From NCBI RefSeq assembly GCF_000374565.1, contig NZ_KB894687.1, positions 220,968 through 284,967 on the forward strand: 64,000 nucleotides of DNA. The letters are read 5' to 3'. This DNA is from Siminovitchia fordii DSM 16014 = CIP 108821 (GTDB lineage Bacteria > Bacillota > Bacilli > Bacillales > Bacillaceae_C). Under the pieces are notes generated by a model. The model was not told where the DNA came from. It searched no databases and worked only from the letters and a program-made list of their open reading frames with translations. The position numbers and the translations under genes are program-made. Below are positions 1-8,852 of the stretch, piece after piece. Each line of letters opens with the position of its first letter. Position 1 is the stretch's first letter.

Positions 1-1
1 T

Positions 2-373
2 GCAAAGCAGTTCCCCGATGGCTCATGGCATGTCATGACCCACGGCGGATTGAAGGATGCTGGTCTCGATGCGGTTCAATGGGCCAAAATGCTTGAAGAG
101 CTTGGAGCGGGTGAAATTTTACTGACGAGTGTTGACCGTGACGGTATGAAGGACGGGTACGACCTGGAATTGACAAAAGCGATCGTTGATGCGGTTGATA
201 TTCCGGTTACGGCTTCCGGCGGCTGCGGCAACACAGAGCACATTGTCCAAGTGTTTGAAAAGACGGATTGTGCTTCAGCCTTGGCTGCGTCCATTTTTCA
301 CGAAAATACAGTCAGCATTCCTGAGGTGAAAAAGCAATGCCGAGATAGGGGAGTGAATGTCAGTGACTCCTGA
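2..373 (+). CDS. hisF: Imidazole glycerol phosphate synthase cyclase subunit HisF (5' end outside window)
   Basis: C-terminal half of HisF, the (beta/alpha)8-barrel subunit that condenses PRFAR with ammonia from HisH to give IGP and AICAR in histidine synthesis. The frame is open from base 2. Seen: [14 protein letters not shown] with the catalytic-face aspartate, and the phosphate-binding ASGGCG loop ([11 protein letters not shown]). The C-terminus [13 protein letters not shown] is typical of the family. The gene overlaps hisIE by 17 bases, as expected for the last two genes of a his operon. It starts before the window, so its length cannot be judged. Confidence 0.96.
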   Translation, partial: AKQFPDGSWHVMTHGGLKDAGLDAVQWAKMLEELGAGEILLTSVDRDGMKDGYDLELTKAIVDAVDIPVTASGGCGNTEHIVQVFEKTDCASALAASIFHENTVSIPEVKKQCRDRGVNVSDS

Positions 374-1013
374 CTTTTCCAAAGGACTTCTTCCGGCAAT
401 CGTTGTCGATGACAGGAGCGGTGAAGTTCTGATGCTCGCTTACATGGATGAGACAGCTTTTAATAAGACAATGGAAACAAAGGAGACTTGGTTCTATTCC
501 AGGTCCCGTAAAGAATATTGGAATAAAGGGGCCACATCAGGAAACAAGCAGCGGGTCAAATCCATTCAGGCGGACTGCGACGGAGATACTTTACTTGTGA
601 GGGTTGACCCGCTAGGCCCTGCATGCCATACAGGCGAAAAATCATGTTTTTTTGACACAGTCGGAGGCGAACATGAAAACCTGCCTTTGTCATCTGTCAT
701 TGCATCCCTTGATGATGAAATAAAAGAAAGAAAAGCAGACCCAGTTGAAGGATCTTATACAGCTTACCTTTTTGAAAAAGGAACGGATAAAATCGCCAAA
801 AAGCTCATAGAAGAAGCTGGAGAAGTCATCATAGCTGCTAAAAATAAAGACAGAGAAGAACTTATCAATGAATTTGGAGACCTTTTTTACCATTGTCTTG
901 TTTTGATGGCAGACCAAAATGTTCCGCTCGAATCTGTTTTGGCTGAACTGAGAAACCGCTCTTCCAGAAAGGGAAACTTAAAAAAAGAACGGCGTGAAAT
1001 TCAAAAATGGTAA
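357..1013 (+). CDS. hisI: Bifunctional phosphoribosyl-AMP cyclohydrolase / phosphoribosyl-ATP pyrophosphatase HisIE
   Basis: A 218-residue fusion that does the second and third steps of histidine synthesis. The N-terminal HisI domain (about residues 1-110) shows the DCDGD metal site and the three conserved cysteines (in DCDGD, ACHTG and KSCFF). The C-terminal HisE domain (about 120-218) shows the [13 protein letters not shown] and NEFGDLFYH acidic motifs of the MazG-like pyrophosphatases. The start codon lies inside hisF, implying translational coupling. This is the last gene of the operon; a hairpin follows directly. Confidence 0.96.
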   Translation: MSVTPDFSKGLLPAIVVDDRSGEVLMLAYMDETAFNKTMETKETWFYSRSRKEYWNKGATSGNKQRVKSIQADCDGDTLLVRVDPLGPACHTGEKSCFFDTVGGEHENLPLSSVIASLDDEIKERKADPVEGSYTAYLFEKGTDKIAKKLIEEAGEVIIAAKNKDREELINEFGDLFYHCLVLMADQNVPLESVLAELRNRSSRKGNLKKERREIQKW

Positions 1014-1017
1014 CATG

Positions 1018-1060
1018 ATCAGGTGAAGGGACCCCTTCACCTGATTCTTATTGGTTCTTT
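1018..1060 (+). terminator. Terminator of the his operon
   Basis: A near-perfect inverted repeat (arms 1018-1030 and 1033-1045) begins five bases after the hisIE stop and is followed by a T-rich run (TTCTTTTGG, ATTTTT). From 1061 to 1299 I see no convincing gene: the open frame there lacks a ribosome binding site and recognisable residues. Confidence 0.7.
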
Positions 1061-1299
1061 TGGATTTTTAAATAAACTACAAGGATCTGCAACCTGTCCT
1101 ATCATTTTTCAAACCTGGTCGAGTCCGTCAAGTTTCGATTACGCTGGCTTCTGCGGTTATCAGTCATCGATGCGAGCAGTCCAAAGTTCAAAAATTGGTC
1201 ATCGCTTCACTAGGCCAATTCCGGGGTCGACATCCCCTTTATCAGCCTTCGGAAAAGCCTGCCAAAGCAAACTTCATTTTTGAAGTGCCGCTCCCCTAT

Positions 1300-2433
1300 T
1301 TACGGCTTTAGCACCACTTTTATACAATCATCTTCATGATCATTGAATATTTGATAGGCATGCGGTGCTTCTGTAAGCGGCAGCTTATGTGTAATGATGT
1401 CTGTAGGATCAAATTGTTCATGGGTGATTTTATCATAAAGCTCCGGCATGAAGTGTACGATAGGCGCTTGACCCATTTTCAATGAGATATTTCTTGAGAA
1501 AAGATCTCCTAATGGAAACATGTTATAGTTCATACCGTAGACCCCTGTGAGCTGAATAGTTCCAAACTTCCGTACTGCTTTTGTAGCGATTTGGATCGCA
1601 CTCATCGTACCGCCCTGAAGCATCAACTTTTGCCCCACTTTTTCAAGGGGGGACTTTTTCCCATCCATCCCTACGCAATCAATAACAACTTCAGCACCGC
1701 CTCCAGTTAGGTCCTTCAATTCAAGCCCCATGTCATCATGTTGTGTAAAATTGAATGTTTCCACATGGTTCATTTTTTTGGCATGGTCAAGCCTATAGCC
1801 TACATGATCAATTGCAATGACTCGGTCTGCCCCCTCCATCCATGCGAATTTTTGAGCCATTAAACCGACAGGGCCGCATCCGAGCACGACAACCGAATCA
1901 CCTTTTTTAATTCCTGCATTTTTCACGCTCCAATAGGCGGTGGGGAGAACATCCGACAAAAAGAGCAAAGAGTCATCTTCAAGTTCACATGACTCTGGAA
2001 CGACAAATGGAAGAAAGTTTCCGAAAGGCACTCGCAGGAGTTCTGCCTGCCCGCCCGCATAATCTCCAAACCATTCGGAATATCCGAAATAGCCGCCAGT
2101 ATCTTCAATGTCATTAGCATTATCGCATTGGCTCTCCATATTATTTTTACAATAAAAGCAGGTTCCGCAGGCAACTGTAAACGGAATGATCACCCGGTCC
2201 CCTTTTTTTACCTTTGTCACTTCAGGGCCGACCTCTTCCACAATTCCCATCGGTTCATGTCCAACGATGTAATCATCTCTCAGCTTGATGTTCCCGAGGT
2301 AAAGATGAAGATCCGATCCACATATAGCCGTTGAAGTAATCCGGACTATGATATCGTCCGGTCTTTCTATCTTGGGATCATCTACATTTTTAACTTCCAT
2401 ATTTTTAATGCCCTGGTAAGTTACGGCTTTCAA
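1300..2433 (-). CDS. Zinc-dependent alcohol dehydrogenase (MDR family, formaldehyde-dehydrogenase-like)
   Basis: 377 residues, the full length of the medium-chain dehydrogenases. Seen: the catalytic zinc site (Cys at about 38 in AICGSDLH, GHEPMG histidine), the four-cysteine structural zinc loop CGTCFYCKNNMESQC, and a Rossmann nucleotide site VVLGCGPVGLMAQ. The start is TTG with AAGGGTG eight bases upstream. It resembles the glutathione-independent formaldehyde/alcohol dehydrogenases common in Bacillus, such as AdhB. The substrate cannot be read from sequence. It stands alone, divergent from the broken DUF421 gene. Confidence 0.9.
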   Translation of the reverse strand: MKAVTYQGIKNMEVKNVDDPKIERPDDIIVRITSTAICGSDLHLYLGNIKLRDDYIVGHEPMGIVEEVGPEVTKVKKGDRVIIPFTVACGTCFYCKNNMESQCDNANDIEDTGGYFGYSEWFGDYAGGQAELLRVPFGNFLPFVVPESCELEDDSLLFLSDVLPTAYWSVKNAGIKKGDSVVVLGCGPVGLMAQKFAWMEGADRVIAIDHVGYRLDHAKKMNHVETFNFTQHDDMGLELKDLTGGGAEVVIDCVGMDGKKSPLEKVGQKLMLQGGTMSAIQIATKAVRKFGTIQLTGVYGMNYNMFPLGDLFSRNISLKMGQAPIVHFMPELYDKITHEQFDPTDIITHKLPLTEAPHAYQIFNDHEDDCIKVVLKP

Positions 2434-2554
2434 TCGCTACACACCCTTTTATAAAATTCAAGCTTAGGATGCCCAACTTAATTTAGAACATGTTAATGGA
2501 TGCATGATTTAATTGCCAATGCAAACAACAATGCCAGGGAATGGAGTTGATGGA

Positions 2555-3129
2555 ATGAAGCTGTTTTGGGAGCCGCTCATTGTTCTTATAGCCGGATTGT
2601 TTTTACTGAAAGTGACCGGAAGAAAAGCGATTGCTCAAATGACTATGCCTCAGCTAATTGTCATGCTTTCTTTGGGGACCATTCTTGTACAACCCATGCA
2701 CAGAAGGGAGTCGTGAAGACACTAGTTGTTGTGGGAATATTTGTTGTTACTTTATTTTTGCTGGAATAACTTCAAGTTAAAATAAATGGAGTTGAAACAA
2801 TATTAACAGGTAAATCCAAAGTGGTAGTTCAAAACGGAACAATCAATGTACCTGAACTGCGAAAGCTCAGGATGAGCGTCGACCAACTGGAAACGAGGCT
2901 GAGGTTGAACGGCATTAGCTGTATTAGCAAAGTGGATGATATAAAAACTGCAACGATTGAGCCGAACGGGGAACTAGGGTACGAATTGAAGGACGAAGCC
3001 AAACGGCTTACAAAGAAAGAATTTAAAAAGTTGATGGATGAGTTCATGATCGGGGTGAAAGAAACACAAGCAACAGGCCCAAAAAGCAACGGACCAAATA
3101 TTTTTGACGAGAATCAAGGGAGAGAATGA
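2555..3129 (+). pseudogene. Broken DUF421 (YetF/YdfR-type) membrane protein gene
   Basis: Three consecutive pieces together read as one DUF421 protein. The first (from 2555, MKLFWEPLIVLIAG) has the N-terminal membrane segment and the family motif TGRKAIAQMT. The frame then shifts near 2698-2705 into KTLVVVGIFVVTLFLLE. An in-frame TAA at 2767-2769 stands where the family has a Tyr-like residue. The soluble domain (2821-3129) then continues with VDQLETRLRLNGI and TATIEPNGELGYE. Two independent lesions make a functional product unlikely. An upstream ATG at 2513 exists but has no better ribosome binding site. Confidence 0.85.
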
Positions 3130-3172
3130 CGATCATCCAAAGCAATTGCAATAGTAACCCTTAGAACATAAA

Positions 3173-3202
3173 AATCAGGCATTTTCCCTTTGCCTGATTC
3201 TT
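3173..3202. terminator. Bidirectional terminator between DUF421 relic and yitT-type gene
   Basis: Arms 3173-3181 and 3191-3199 (AATCAGGCA / TGCCTGATT) with T-rich flanks on both strands, placed between two convergent genes. Confidence 0.7.
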
Positions 3203-3222
3203 ATTTTCTTGGTAATAGGTGC

Positions 3223-4113
3223 TTAGTGAATCCGCTTTTTCCTTGAAGGCCCACCGCGCACTTCGGAAATATTGCCGATTGCTAGAAAAGCAGCAGGATC
3301 ATATTCATCGACAATTGATTTGAGCTTCGATTCTTCCAGCCGGGTGATAACACAAAAAATGACTGCTTTATCATTACCTGAAAATGCTCCTTCACCTTTC
3401 AAATAAGTGACACCGCGCCCCAGTCTCGCCATGATGGAATTTCCGATATGTTCAGCTTGCTCACTGATAATCCAAACCGATTTTGATTCATTAAAGCCCT
3501 CAACAACCAAATCCATCACCTTTGAAGCTATGTAATAGGTGATGATTGAATACATGGCACGATCCCAACTGAAAATGAAGCCCGCAGTGGCGAAGATGAA
3601 GAAATTGAAGAACATGACAACTTCTCCTACAGAAAATGGAAGTTTGTGACTCATCAGAATCGAGAGAACTTCCGTGCCATCAAGGGAACCACCGGCGCGA
3701 ATTACAATGCCGACGCCTGTCCCCAAAATGATTCCGCCAAATACGGTATCAAGCAATAAATCATCTGTGACAACATAAGCATTGTGAAGGAGTACAGATG
3801 TTAAAGACAGGACAAAGATTCCGTATAGAGTGGCTAAGGCAAACGTTTTGCCGATTTGTTTATAACCGAGGTATACAAATGGAAGGTTTAATAAGAACAG
3901 GATAAAACCGACTCTCCAGTCTGTTAAGTAACTAATAATAATTGAAATGCCGGTTATGCCACCATCCAGAATATTGTTCGGGATTAAGAAAAGTTCAAGT
4001 GCAACAGCCATTAAAAAGGCTCCGATCGTCACGAAAATGACTCTCCAAAAAATCGACGTTTTTGATAGCTTTTTATGCTGTACCGCATTCAAAGCGGGAT
4101 CGACAGATACCAT
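3223..4113 (-). CDS. YitT family membrane protein (DUF161 + DUF2179)
   Basis: About 296 residues. The N-terminal part has five or six membrane segments of the YitT/DUF161 type (motif IPNNILDGGITGISI, and AGGSLDGTEVLSI). The C-terminal cytoplasmic DUF2179 domain is also present (VITRLEESKLKSIVDEYDP, then AFLAIGNISEVRGG). The start is placed at 4113 because GGAAGG lies eight bases upstream; the longer frame to 4191 has no binding site. Bacillus genomes carry several paralogs and the function is unknown. It follows the ECF operon on the same strand after a 102-base gap. Confidence 0.88.
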   Translation of the reverse strand: MVSVDPALNAVQHKKLSKTSIFWRVIFVTIGAFLMAVALELFLIPNNILDGGITGISIIISYLTDWRVGFILFLLNLPFVYLGYKQIGKTFALATLYGIFVLSLTSVLLHNAYVVTDDLLLDTVFGGIILGTGVGIVIRAGGSLDGTEVLSILMSHKLPFSVGEVVMFFNFFIFATAGFIFSWDRAMYSIITYYIASKVMDLVVEGFNESKSVWIISEQAEHIGNSIMARLGRGVTYLKGEGAFSGNDKAVIFCVITRLEESKLKSIVDEYDPAAFLAIGNISEVRGGPSRKKRIH

Positions 4114-4215
4114 ATAATCAACCTTCCAATAAATTAAATTTATGTAAACAAGTAAACAGCATACTGTACCACCAAATGTGTATCTAGACACGAGTGCACT
4201 AAATTTCGTCAGCCT

Positions 4216-4788
4216 CTATTTAATAATTTTGTAAAACTTTCTTTCTAAATGCAACTTTTTTAACCCAATGCATAATAAAAAACCAATCATCCCTCCTGCT
4301 GTGTTTACGATCAAATCGTCAACATTGAAACCACGCGGAAGAATAAGTCCAAAATAACTAAAAAGAAGTTGGCAAGTTTCAATCGCCAAGCTTGTCAAAA
4401 AGACAAGGAGTGCCGCTATTTTTATATCATGTTTACGTAACAACAGGAAAGTATAAATGCCCAAGGGTGCCAGCATGATAAAATTGTAGAAGGTAAGCTT
4501 CACGGAATTCCAAAAAAACCAATCTGCACCGTTTATCTTATATAACCTGACCCAATCTGCAATGAAATAAAAAGGAACGGGCTGAATTTGAATTCCAGCA
4601 TCTTCAGATAAAGGGGGAATGACGATTCCTCCCGTTGTAAGATCAAAGATGTTCAGCAAGTAAAAGATGAAGGTGTACAACATGATTCGCTGCATTAAAT
4701 TATTCGTTCTATTTTTAATGAGGTCGTAAAAAACATAAATCATTAAAAAAATGGTGCCAAACGGCACCAATGGTATCGTATAAAACAT
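4216..4788 (-). CDS. VanZ-like family membrane protein
   Basis: 190 residues, with about five membrane segments. The VanZ signature is visible near the C-terminus: LAIETCQLLFSYFG followed by GFNVDDLIVNTAGGMIGF. VanZ proteins are linked to low-level teicoplanin and lipoglycopeptide tolerance, but most homologs are uncharacterised. It lies 13 bases after the FtsW/RodA-like gene and has its own AAAGGAG site, so it is probably the last gene of the ECF-sigma operon. This places it with envelope functions by context (inference). Confidence 0.85.
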   Translation of the reverse strand: MFYTIPLVPFGTIFLMIYVFYDLIKNRTNNLMQRIMLYTFIFYLLNIFDLTTGGIVIPPLSEDAGIQIQPVPFYFIADWVRLYKINGADWFFWNSVKLTFYNFIMLAPLGIYTFLLLRKHDIKIAALLVFLTSLAIETCQLLFSYFGLILPRGFNVDDLIVNTAGGMIGFLLCIGLKKLHLERKFYKIIK

Positions 4789-4801
4789 GGATCATTCTCC
4801 T

Positions 4802-6076
4802 TTAGTTAATAGAAACGATTAGATTTTTCCGCCGGTAAACACTTAGCACGAGTCCGATCATGATTGAATTGATTACAATGGGTACTGCTCCGTAGCTGAT
4901 AAACGGCAATGAAAATCCGGCAATCGGGACAAGGCCGAGCACCATTCCGATATTATATACAAACGGTACGGTGTATAGTGCTGCCGCTCCGACAATGAGG
5001 AGTTGACCGAAAGAATCACGAGTCTTACGGGAGATCCAGCACATTCTAACCATAACGACAGCGAGAAAAAGCACCATTACGACGGCAAATACCCATCCAA
5101 AGGAATAGGTTAGTGTGACAAAAACCATATCTGTATACATTTCTGCCATGTCAAATTTCTCCATTTGGGAAAATTGTCCAAACCATCCAGCTTCAGATAA
5201 ATATTTTTTGAATTGTAAATAGAAATAGCCGTAAGTTGATTCGTATTGTTCTGGAAAAAGGAATCCCATTAATCTATCTCTCATATATAAGTTCTGCCAA
5301 AAGACAAGAAGGAACCCTGTAACCACGGTAAATAAGGCCGCAATGATTGAAGCAACCAGTTTTTTCGATTGGTTTCGTATTGACCAAAGATACATGACCA
5401 CAACCATGACAACGTAGACAACTACATTAGTTACAGGACTGATAGGGATGTAAAAGACCAAAGATAAGAAGAATACCCCGGATATGAACAAAGTCCGGTT
5501 TGCATAACGGTGCAAAAATCCTGCCCATCCAATAAAAAGAAGCGGTATGACAATCAATGAATTTGCCAAAAGCGTGCCAAAGTGGGCAAATTGAACGCCA
5601 TTTACGACCCTACTAGAAAAGCCAAGATGAAAAAACAGTACTAGTATAATCCCTGCTATGCTTAGCATAGGCCAATAAGTCTTCATAAGCTTTCTGTAAT
5701 CAAACATCATCAATGTGAGCACAATCACGATTCCTAAAAGCACATCCAGTGATTTTTTGAATAAAGAAAACTGGAACTCATGATGAGTTATTAGCAAAGG
5801 CAGAAAGCCGACTAAGTATAATAGGAGAACGAGAGAAAGGAGGCTCCAGTCAATTTTGGGTCGATGCAGTTTGCCCATTTTGATTCCCAGTTTAACGGGG
5901 TCCCCCATCCGTTTTACTGCCTGACTTTCGGCTTCCTCACGGGAAAGCCCTGACTTTAACATGTTTCGAACCGCGGCTTCCAAATGCTGGTCGAGCTCCA
6001 AAGCGACAATCTTCTTGGCCTCTTTCGATTTAATCGGATCAGTCACTTGCTTTAAAAAAGCTTTTTTCTCACTCAT
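4802..6076 (-). CDS. FtsW/RodA/SpoVE-like membrane protein with N-terminal HAAS-type domain
   Basis: 424 residues. Residues 1-70 are a soluble helical domain (EAKKIVALELDQHLEAAV, then GLSREEAESQAVKRMGDP) of the HAAS/permease-prefix type that usually partners PadR regulators. The rest has about ten membrane segments and ends with the SEDS signature GLVPIAGFSLPFISYG. SEDS proteins polymerise peptidoglycan glycan strands, but this one is short of family-wide features and may be a specialised paralog. It overlaps the PadR gene by eight bases, implying coupling. Confidence 0.85.
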   Translation of the reverse strand: MSEKKAFLKQVTDPIKSKEAKKIVALELDQHLEAAVRNMLKSGLSREEAESQAVKRMGDPVKLGIKMGKLHRPKIDWSLLSLVLLLYLVGFLPLLITHHEFQFSLFKKSLDVLLGIVIVLTLMMFDYRKLMKTYWPMLSIAGIILVLFFHLGFSSRVVNGVQFAHFGTLLANSLIVIPLLFIGWAGFLHRYANRTLFISGVFFLSLVFYIPISPVTNVVVYVVMVVVMYLWSIRNQSKKLVASIIAALFTVVTGFLLVFWQNLYMRDRLMGFLFPEQYESTYGYFYLQFKKYLSEAGWFGQFSQMEKFDMAEMYTDMVFVTLTYSFGWVFAVVMVLFLAVVMVRMCWISRKTRDSFGQLLIVGAAALYTVPFVYNIGMVLGLVPIAGFSLPFISYGAVPIVINSIMIGLVLSVYRRKNLIVSIN

Positions 6077-6482
6077 ACAAAATATCTCCCCCTAATAAAT
6101 CTTTTAATGCCGGGGAATGTCTCTGTTGTTTCTCCTCCGCTTTCATCAATACCTTTCTTCCTTTATCCTGCAAATAATAGTATTTCAGATGATTATCCAT
6201 CCATAAGGAGGCAATCCATTCTTTTTGTTCCAGCTCATGGAGGAGCAAATAGAGCGCCCCTTCTTGATTTATAAATTTCTTGATGTTCCGGCTTTCTAGC
6301 ATCTGCAATAATTCAAATCCGGTTCTTTTTTCGTTCAGCAATTGGAGGGTGGCAATCAGAATCTCTTCATTGCTTTTTTGTTCTCTGTCAATGGCTTGAT
6401 AAATGTTTTTGCGATGCTGCTCAGTAAACATCAATTCATTGGAAAGCTTCTTTTTCCCTAATCTTCTTAGTCTTTCTTCCAT
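6069..6482 (-). CDS. PadR family transcriptional regulator
   Basis: 137 residues. A winged-helix PadR domain is seen from about residue 35 (EEILIATLQLLNEKRTGFEL, then GALYLLLHELEQKEWI and the wing KYYYLQDKGRKVL). A basic N-terminal extension precedes it. It sits between the ECF sigma factor (two bases away) and the HAAS-FtsW gene (eight-base overlap). PadR genes are commonly followed by HAAS-domain membrane proteins, so the membrane gene is the likely partner. Whether it represses this operon is inference. Confidence 0.85.
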   Translation of the reverse strand: MEERLRRLGKKKLSNELMFTEQHRKNIYQAIDREQKSNEEILIATLQLLNEKRTGFELLQMLESRNIKKFINQEGALYLLLHELEQKEWIASLWMDNHLKYYYLQDKGRKVLMKAEEKQQRHSPALKDLLGGDILYE

Positions 6483-6484
6483 TT

Positions 6485-7021
6485 TTAAGAACCTCCTAAG
6501 CTGTCTTTTAACATGGCCGTTGCCCGACGAATCCTGGTTTTGACTGTATTTTTTTTAATACCCGTTAACATTGCTATTTCTTTGATAGACAGCTCTTCAA
6601 AATAATGCAGATAGATAGGTTCACGATATTTAACAGGAAGCTCTAAAACCGCCTTGATCAGATTTTTGTCTTCCTCTGAGCGTATGACCGCCCGTTCCAC
6701 TGTATCGTATGAGGATACTGCTTCGGGTACTTTTTCATATGTAAGTAATACTTTTCGGTGATGCCAGCTTTTCAAATAATCCTTGCAATGGTTGATGGCG
6801 ATTCTCCAAAGCCAGGTTTTGACGCTGGACCGGCCTTCGAACTTTGGAAGCGAATGATAGCATTTCACAAAAATCTCCTGTGTTAAATCTTCTGCAATTG
6901 CAGTGTTCACGACATACGAATAGGTAAGCTGTAAAATGTCCTGGCCGTAATCCGTCATGATCTGATCAAACAATATATCAATATCTGAAGTTTGGAGCCC
7001 TTCAGCAGCTATCTCATTCAA
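6485..7021 (-). CDS. ECF-type RNA polymerase sigma factor
   Basis: 178 residues from a TTG start at 7021. Sigma region 2 is seen in AEDLTQEIFVKCYHSLPKFEG and KTWLWRIAINHCKDYL. Region 4 is seen in LPVKYREPIYLHYFEELSI and EIAMLTGIKKNTVKTRIRRA. The TTG is preferred because AAGGGGG lies eight bases before it. The longer frame starting at ATG 7081 has no binding site, and its first codons coincide with an ECF-like promoter. No classic zinc anti-sigma gene follows; instead PadR, HAAS-FtsW and VanZ genes do, suggesting an unusual control circuit. Confidence 0.9.
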   Translation of the reverse strand: MNEIAAEGLQTSDIDILFDQIMTDYGQDILQLTYSYVVNTAIAEDLTQEIFVKCYHSLPKFEGRSSVKTWLWRIAINHCKDYLKSWHHRKVLLTYEKVPEAVSSYDTVERAVIRSEEDKNLIKAVLELPVKYREPIYLHYFEELSIKEIAMLTGIKKNTVKTRIRRATAMLKDSLGGS

Positions 7022-7053
7022 AGCTGTAACCCCCTTACCGTACTTAAACATTA

Positions 7054-7080
7054 GACGAGACGAATATATCGGTGGTTTCA
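7054..7080 (-). promoter_or_regulatory. Candidate autoregulatory ECF promoter of the sigma/padR/ftsW-like/vanZ operon
   Basis: On the minus strand TGAAAC (7075-7080) and CGTC (7054-7057) are separated by 17 bases, close to the TGAAAC-N16-CGTA pattern of Bacillus ECF promoters. It would give a leader of about 30 bases to the TTG start at 7021, and it overlaps the codons of the rejected longer N-terminus. This is inference from pattern only. Confidence 0.5.
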
Positions 7081-7385
7081 TTATAGCGGGTTATTTTTAA
7101 CTTCATGTAGAAGTCTCCCAATTTTGTAAGTCCATTCAGTAGAGGGGCAATCCCGGCTGAATACTGTGAAAGCTTCCGGCGGATGCTACAGATTTTATTG
7201 AATGTAGCCCGGCAAAATGTATAGCAACTATGTCTTGGCACATTTGATTAAACCACATAACAAAACTAACGATAATTTCAAAGTATTACAATAAGGGGAA
7301 TATTATGAGGAGCCCTTATCCAGATTGTTCCATATTTCTTTCTCATCAAGTAAACTGAATATAAGTGAAAATTGGGGATGTTAAA

Positions 7386-8852
7386 ATGATGCGCGGAAAA
7401 CAACTTCTCTTGAATAAAAAGACATTGGTTATACTACTCATTCTATTTATGGGGGGCTACGGTGCTTTTTTCGTGTACTCTTTTCAACATAAAGCTGACG
7501 ATAAACATCTAATGACTGATGTGGGCCGCCTTGTTCCTGTTAAAGTGAGGGAAGTGGTTCAAGGACAAGAAGTCAGCCAGATGAAAGACCTTTTGATAGA
7601 GGCAGAAAAAAAGAATCTAAAAGTTTCAATTGCGGGCAAGCAGCACAGTCAGGGAGGCCACACTTACTATAAAGATGCGATTGTCATAGATATGACCACA
7701 TTTAATAAAGTTCTTGAAGTGGATGAAAAGAAAAAGGTGGTCACTGTCCAAAGCGGAGCAACGTGGGAGGATGTCCAGGAATCAGTAAATCCTTACGGTT
7801 TATCTGTCAAAACGATGCAAGCGCCGAATATTTTCACAGTGGGTGGTTCCATGAGTGTCAATGTGCACGGACGTGATATCCGGTATGGCCCTTTAATCGA
7901 GAGCATCAGGGCATTTCGGCTTATGAATGCGGATGGAGAAATATTGAATGTAAGCAGGACTGAAAATGAGGAATTGTTCAGGTTGGTGAACGGGGGATAC
8001 GGACTCTTTGGAATCATATTGGACGTCGATATTGAGCTGACGGACGACGTGCTTTATCGAGTGGAAAACGAATGGATCGATTATCATGATTATCCGGAAT
8101 ATTTTAAAGAAAAAGTATTGGCAAATCCAGTAGTCGAAATGCACAATTCCAGAATATCTGTTGCTCCCAATTACTTTTTAACGGAAATGTATGTGACAAA
8201 TTACTATCTGGAGAAAGAAGGAAAGAAGCTGAAGGATTACAATGAGCTACAAGATGAAAAATTTGTGAGGCGGAATAAGTTTGCTTTTGGCTTGTCAAGG
8301 AATTTTGATTGGGGGAAAAACTTTGTCTGGTATGTGCAAAAGCATGCCTTTAAAGATGGAAAAGTGGAATGGGTTTCCCGAAATAATGTGATGCGTCCGG
8401 AAGTTAAGTTTTTGGATTATGAAGGAAAAAACGATACAGATATTCTGCAGGAATATTTTATTCCTGTTGATGATTTTCCAGTTTTCATTGATAGATTACG
8501 AGAGATTTTAGAAGAAGAAAACTTGAATGTATTGAACATTACCGTGAGATATGTTCCGAGAAACGAAGAAGCATTCCTTTCCTATGCGAACCAAGAAATG
8601 TTTGCACTCGTTTTTTTGATCAATCAGGGTACTTCTGAGAAGGAAATTGAAAAGACGGGAAAAGCTGTAAGGAAACTGATTGATCTTGTATTGGATTTTG
8701 ATGGATCCTATTATTTGCCTTACTACCAATATCCATCAAAAGCACAAATGAAAGAGGCATATCCGAATGCTGACCTGTTTTTTAATAAGAAAAGGGAATA
8801 CGATCCGAAGGAAAGGTTTATGAACCAGTTTTATGAGGAGTATGGCCGATGA
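7386..8852 (+). CDS. Membrane-anchored FAD-binding (PCMH/VAO-type) oxidoreductase
   Basis: 488 residues. Residues about 10-30 form one hydrophobic anchor (LVILLILFMGGYGAFFVYSF), with the enzyme probably outside or at the membrane. The PCMH FAD domain follows: VSIAGKQHSQGGHTYY, VVTVQSGATWEDVQ, IFTVGGSMSVNVHGRD and GGYGLFGIILDV. The start at 7386 is chosen because GGGGAT precedes it by seven bases; the GTG at 7365 has none. Substrate unknown; sugar-lactone or alditol oxidases are the nearest general type. Coupled by a four-base overlap to the half-MFS gene. Confidence 0.85.
   Translation: MMRGKQLLLNKKTLVILLILFMGGYGAFFVYSFQHKADDKHLMTDVGRLVPVKVREVVQGQEVSQMKDLLIEAEKKNLKVSIAGKQHSQGGHTYYKDAIVIDMTTFNKVLEVDEKKKVVTVQSGATWEDVQESVNPYGLSVKTMQAPNIFTVGGSMSVNVHGRDIRYGPLIESIRAFRLMNADGEILNVSRTENEELFRLVNGGYGLFGIILDVDIELTDDVLYRVENEWIDYHDYPEYFKEKVLANPVVEMHNSRISVAPNYFLTEMYVTNYYLEKEGKKLKDYNELQDEKFVRRNKFAFGLSRNFDWGKNFVWYVQKHAFKDGKVEWVSRNNVMRPEVKFLDYEGKNDTDILQEYFIPVDDFPVFIDRLREILEEENLNVLNITVRYVPRNEEAFLSYANQEMFALVFLINQGTSEKEIEKTGKAVRKLIDLVLDFDGSYYLPYYQYPSKAQMKEAYPNADLFFNKKREYDPKERFMNQFYEEYGR

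Noticed and set aside
1023-1283. 86-codon gene after hisIE
   Set aside because: It starts inside the terminator stem, has no binding site and no protein-like pattern.
7044-7241. 65-codon minus-strand gene upstream of the ECF sigma gene
   Set aside because: It has no binding site and overlaps the candidate promoter.
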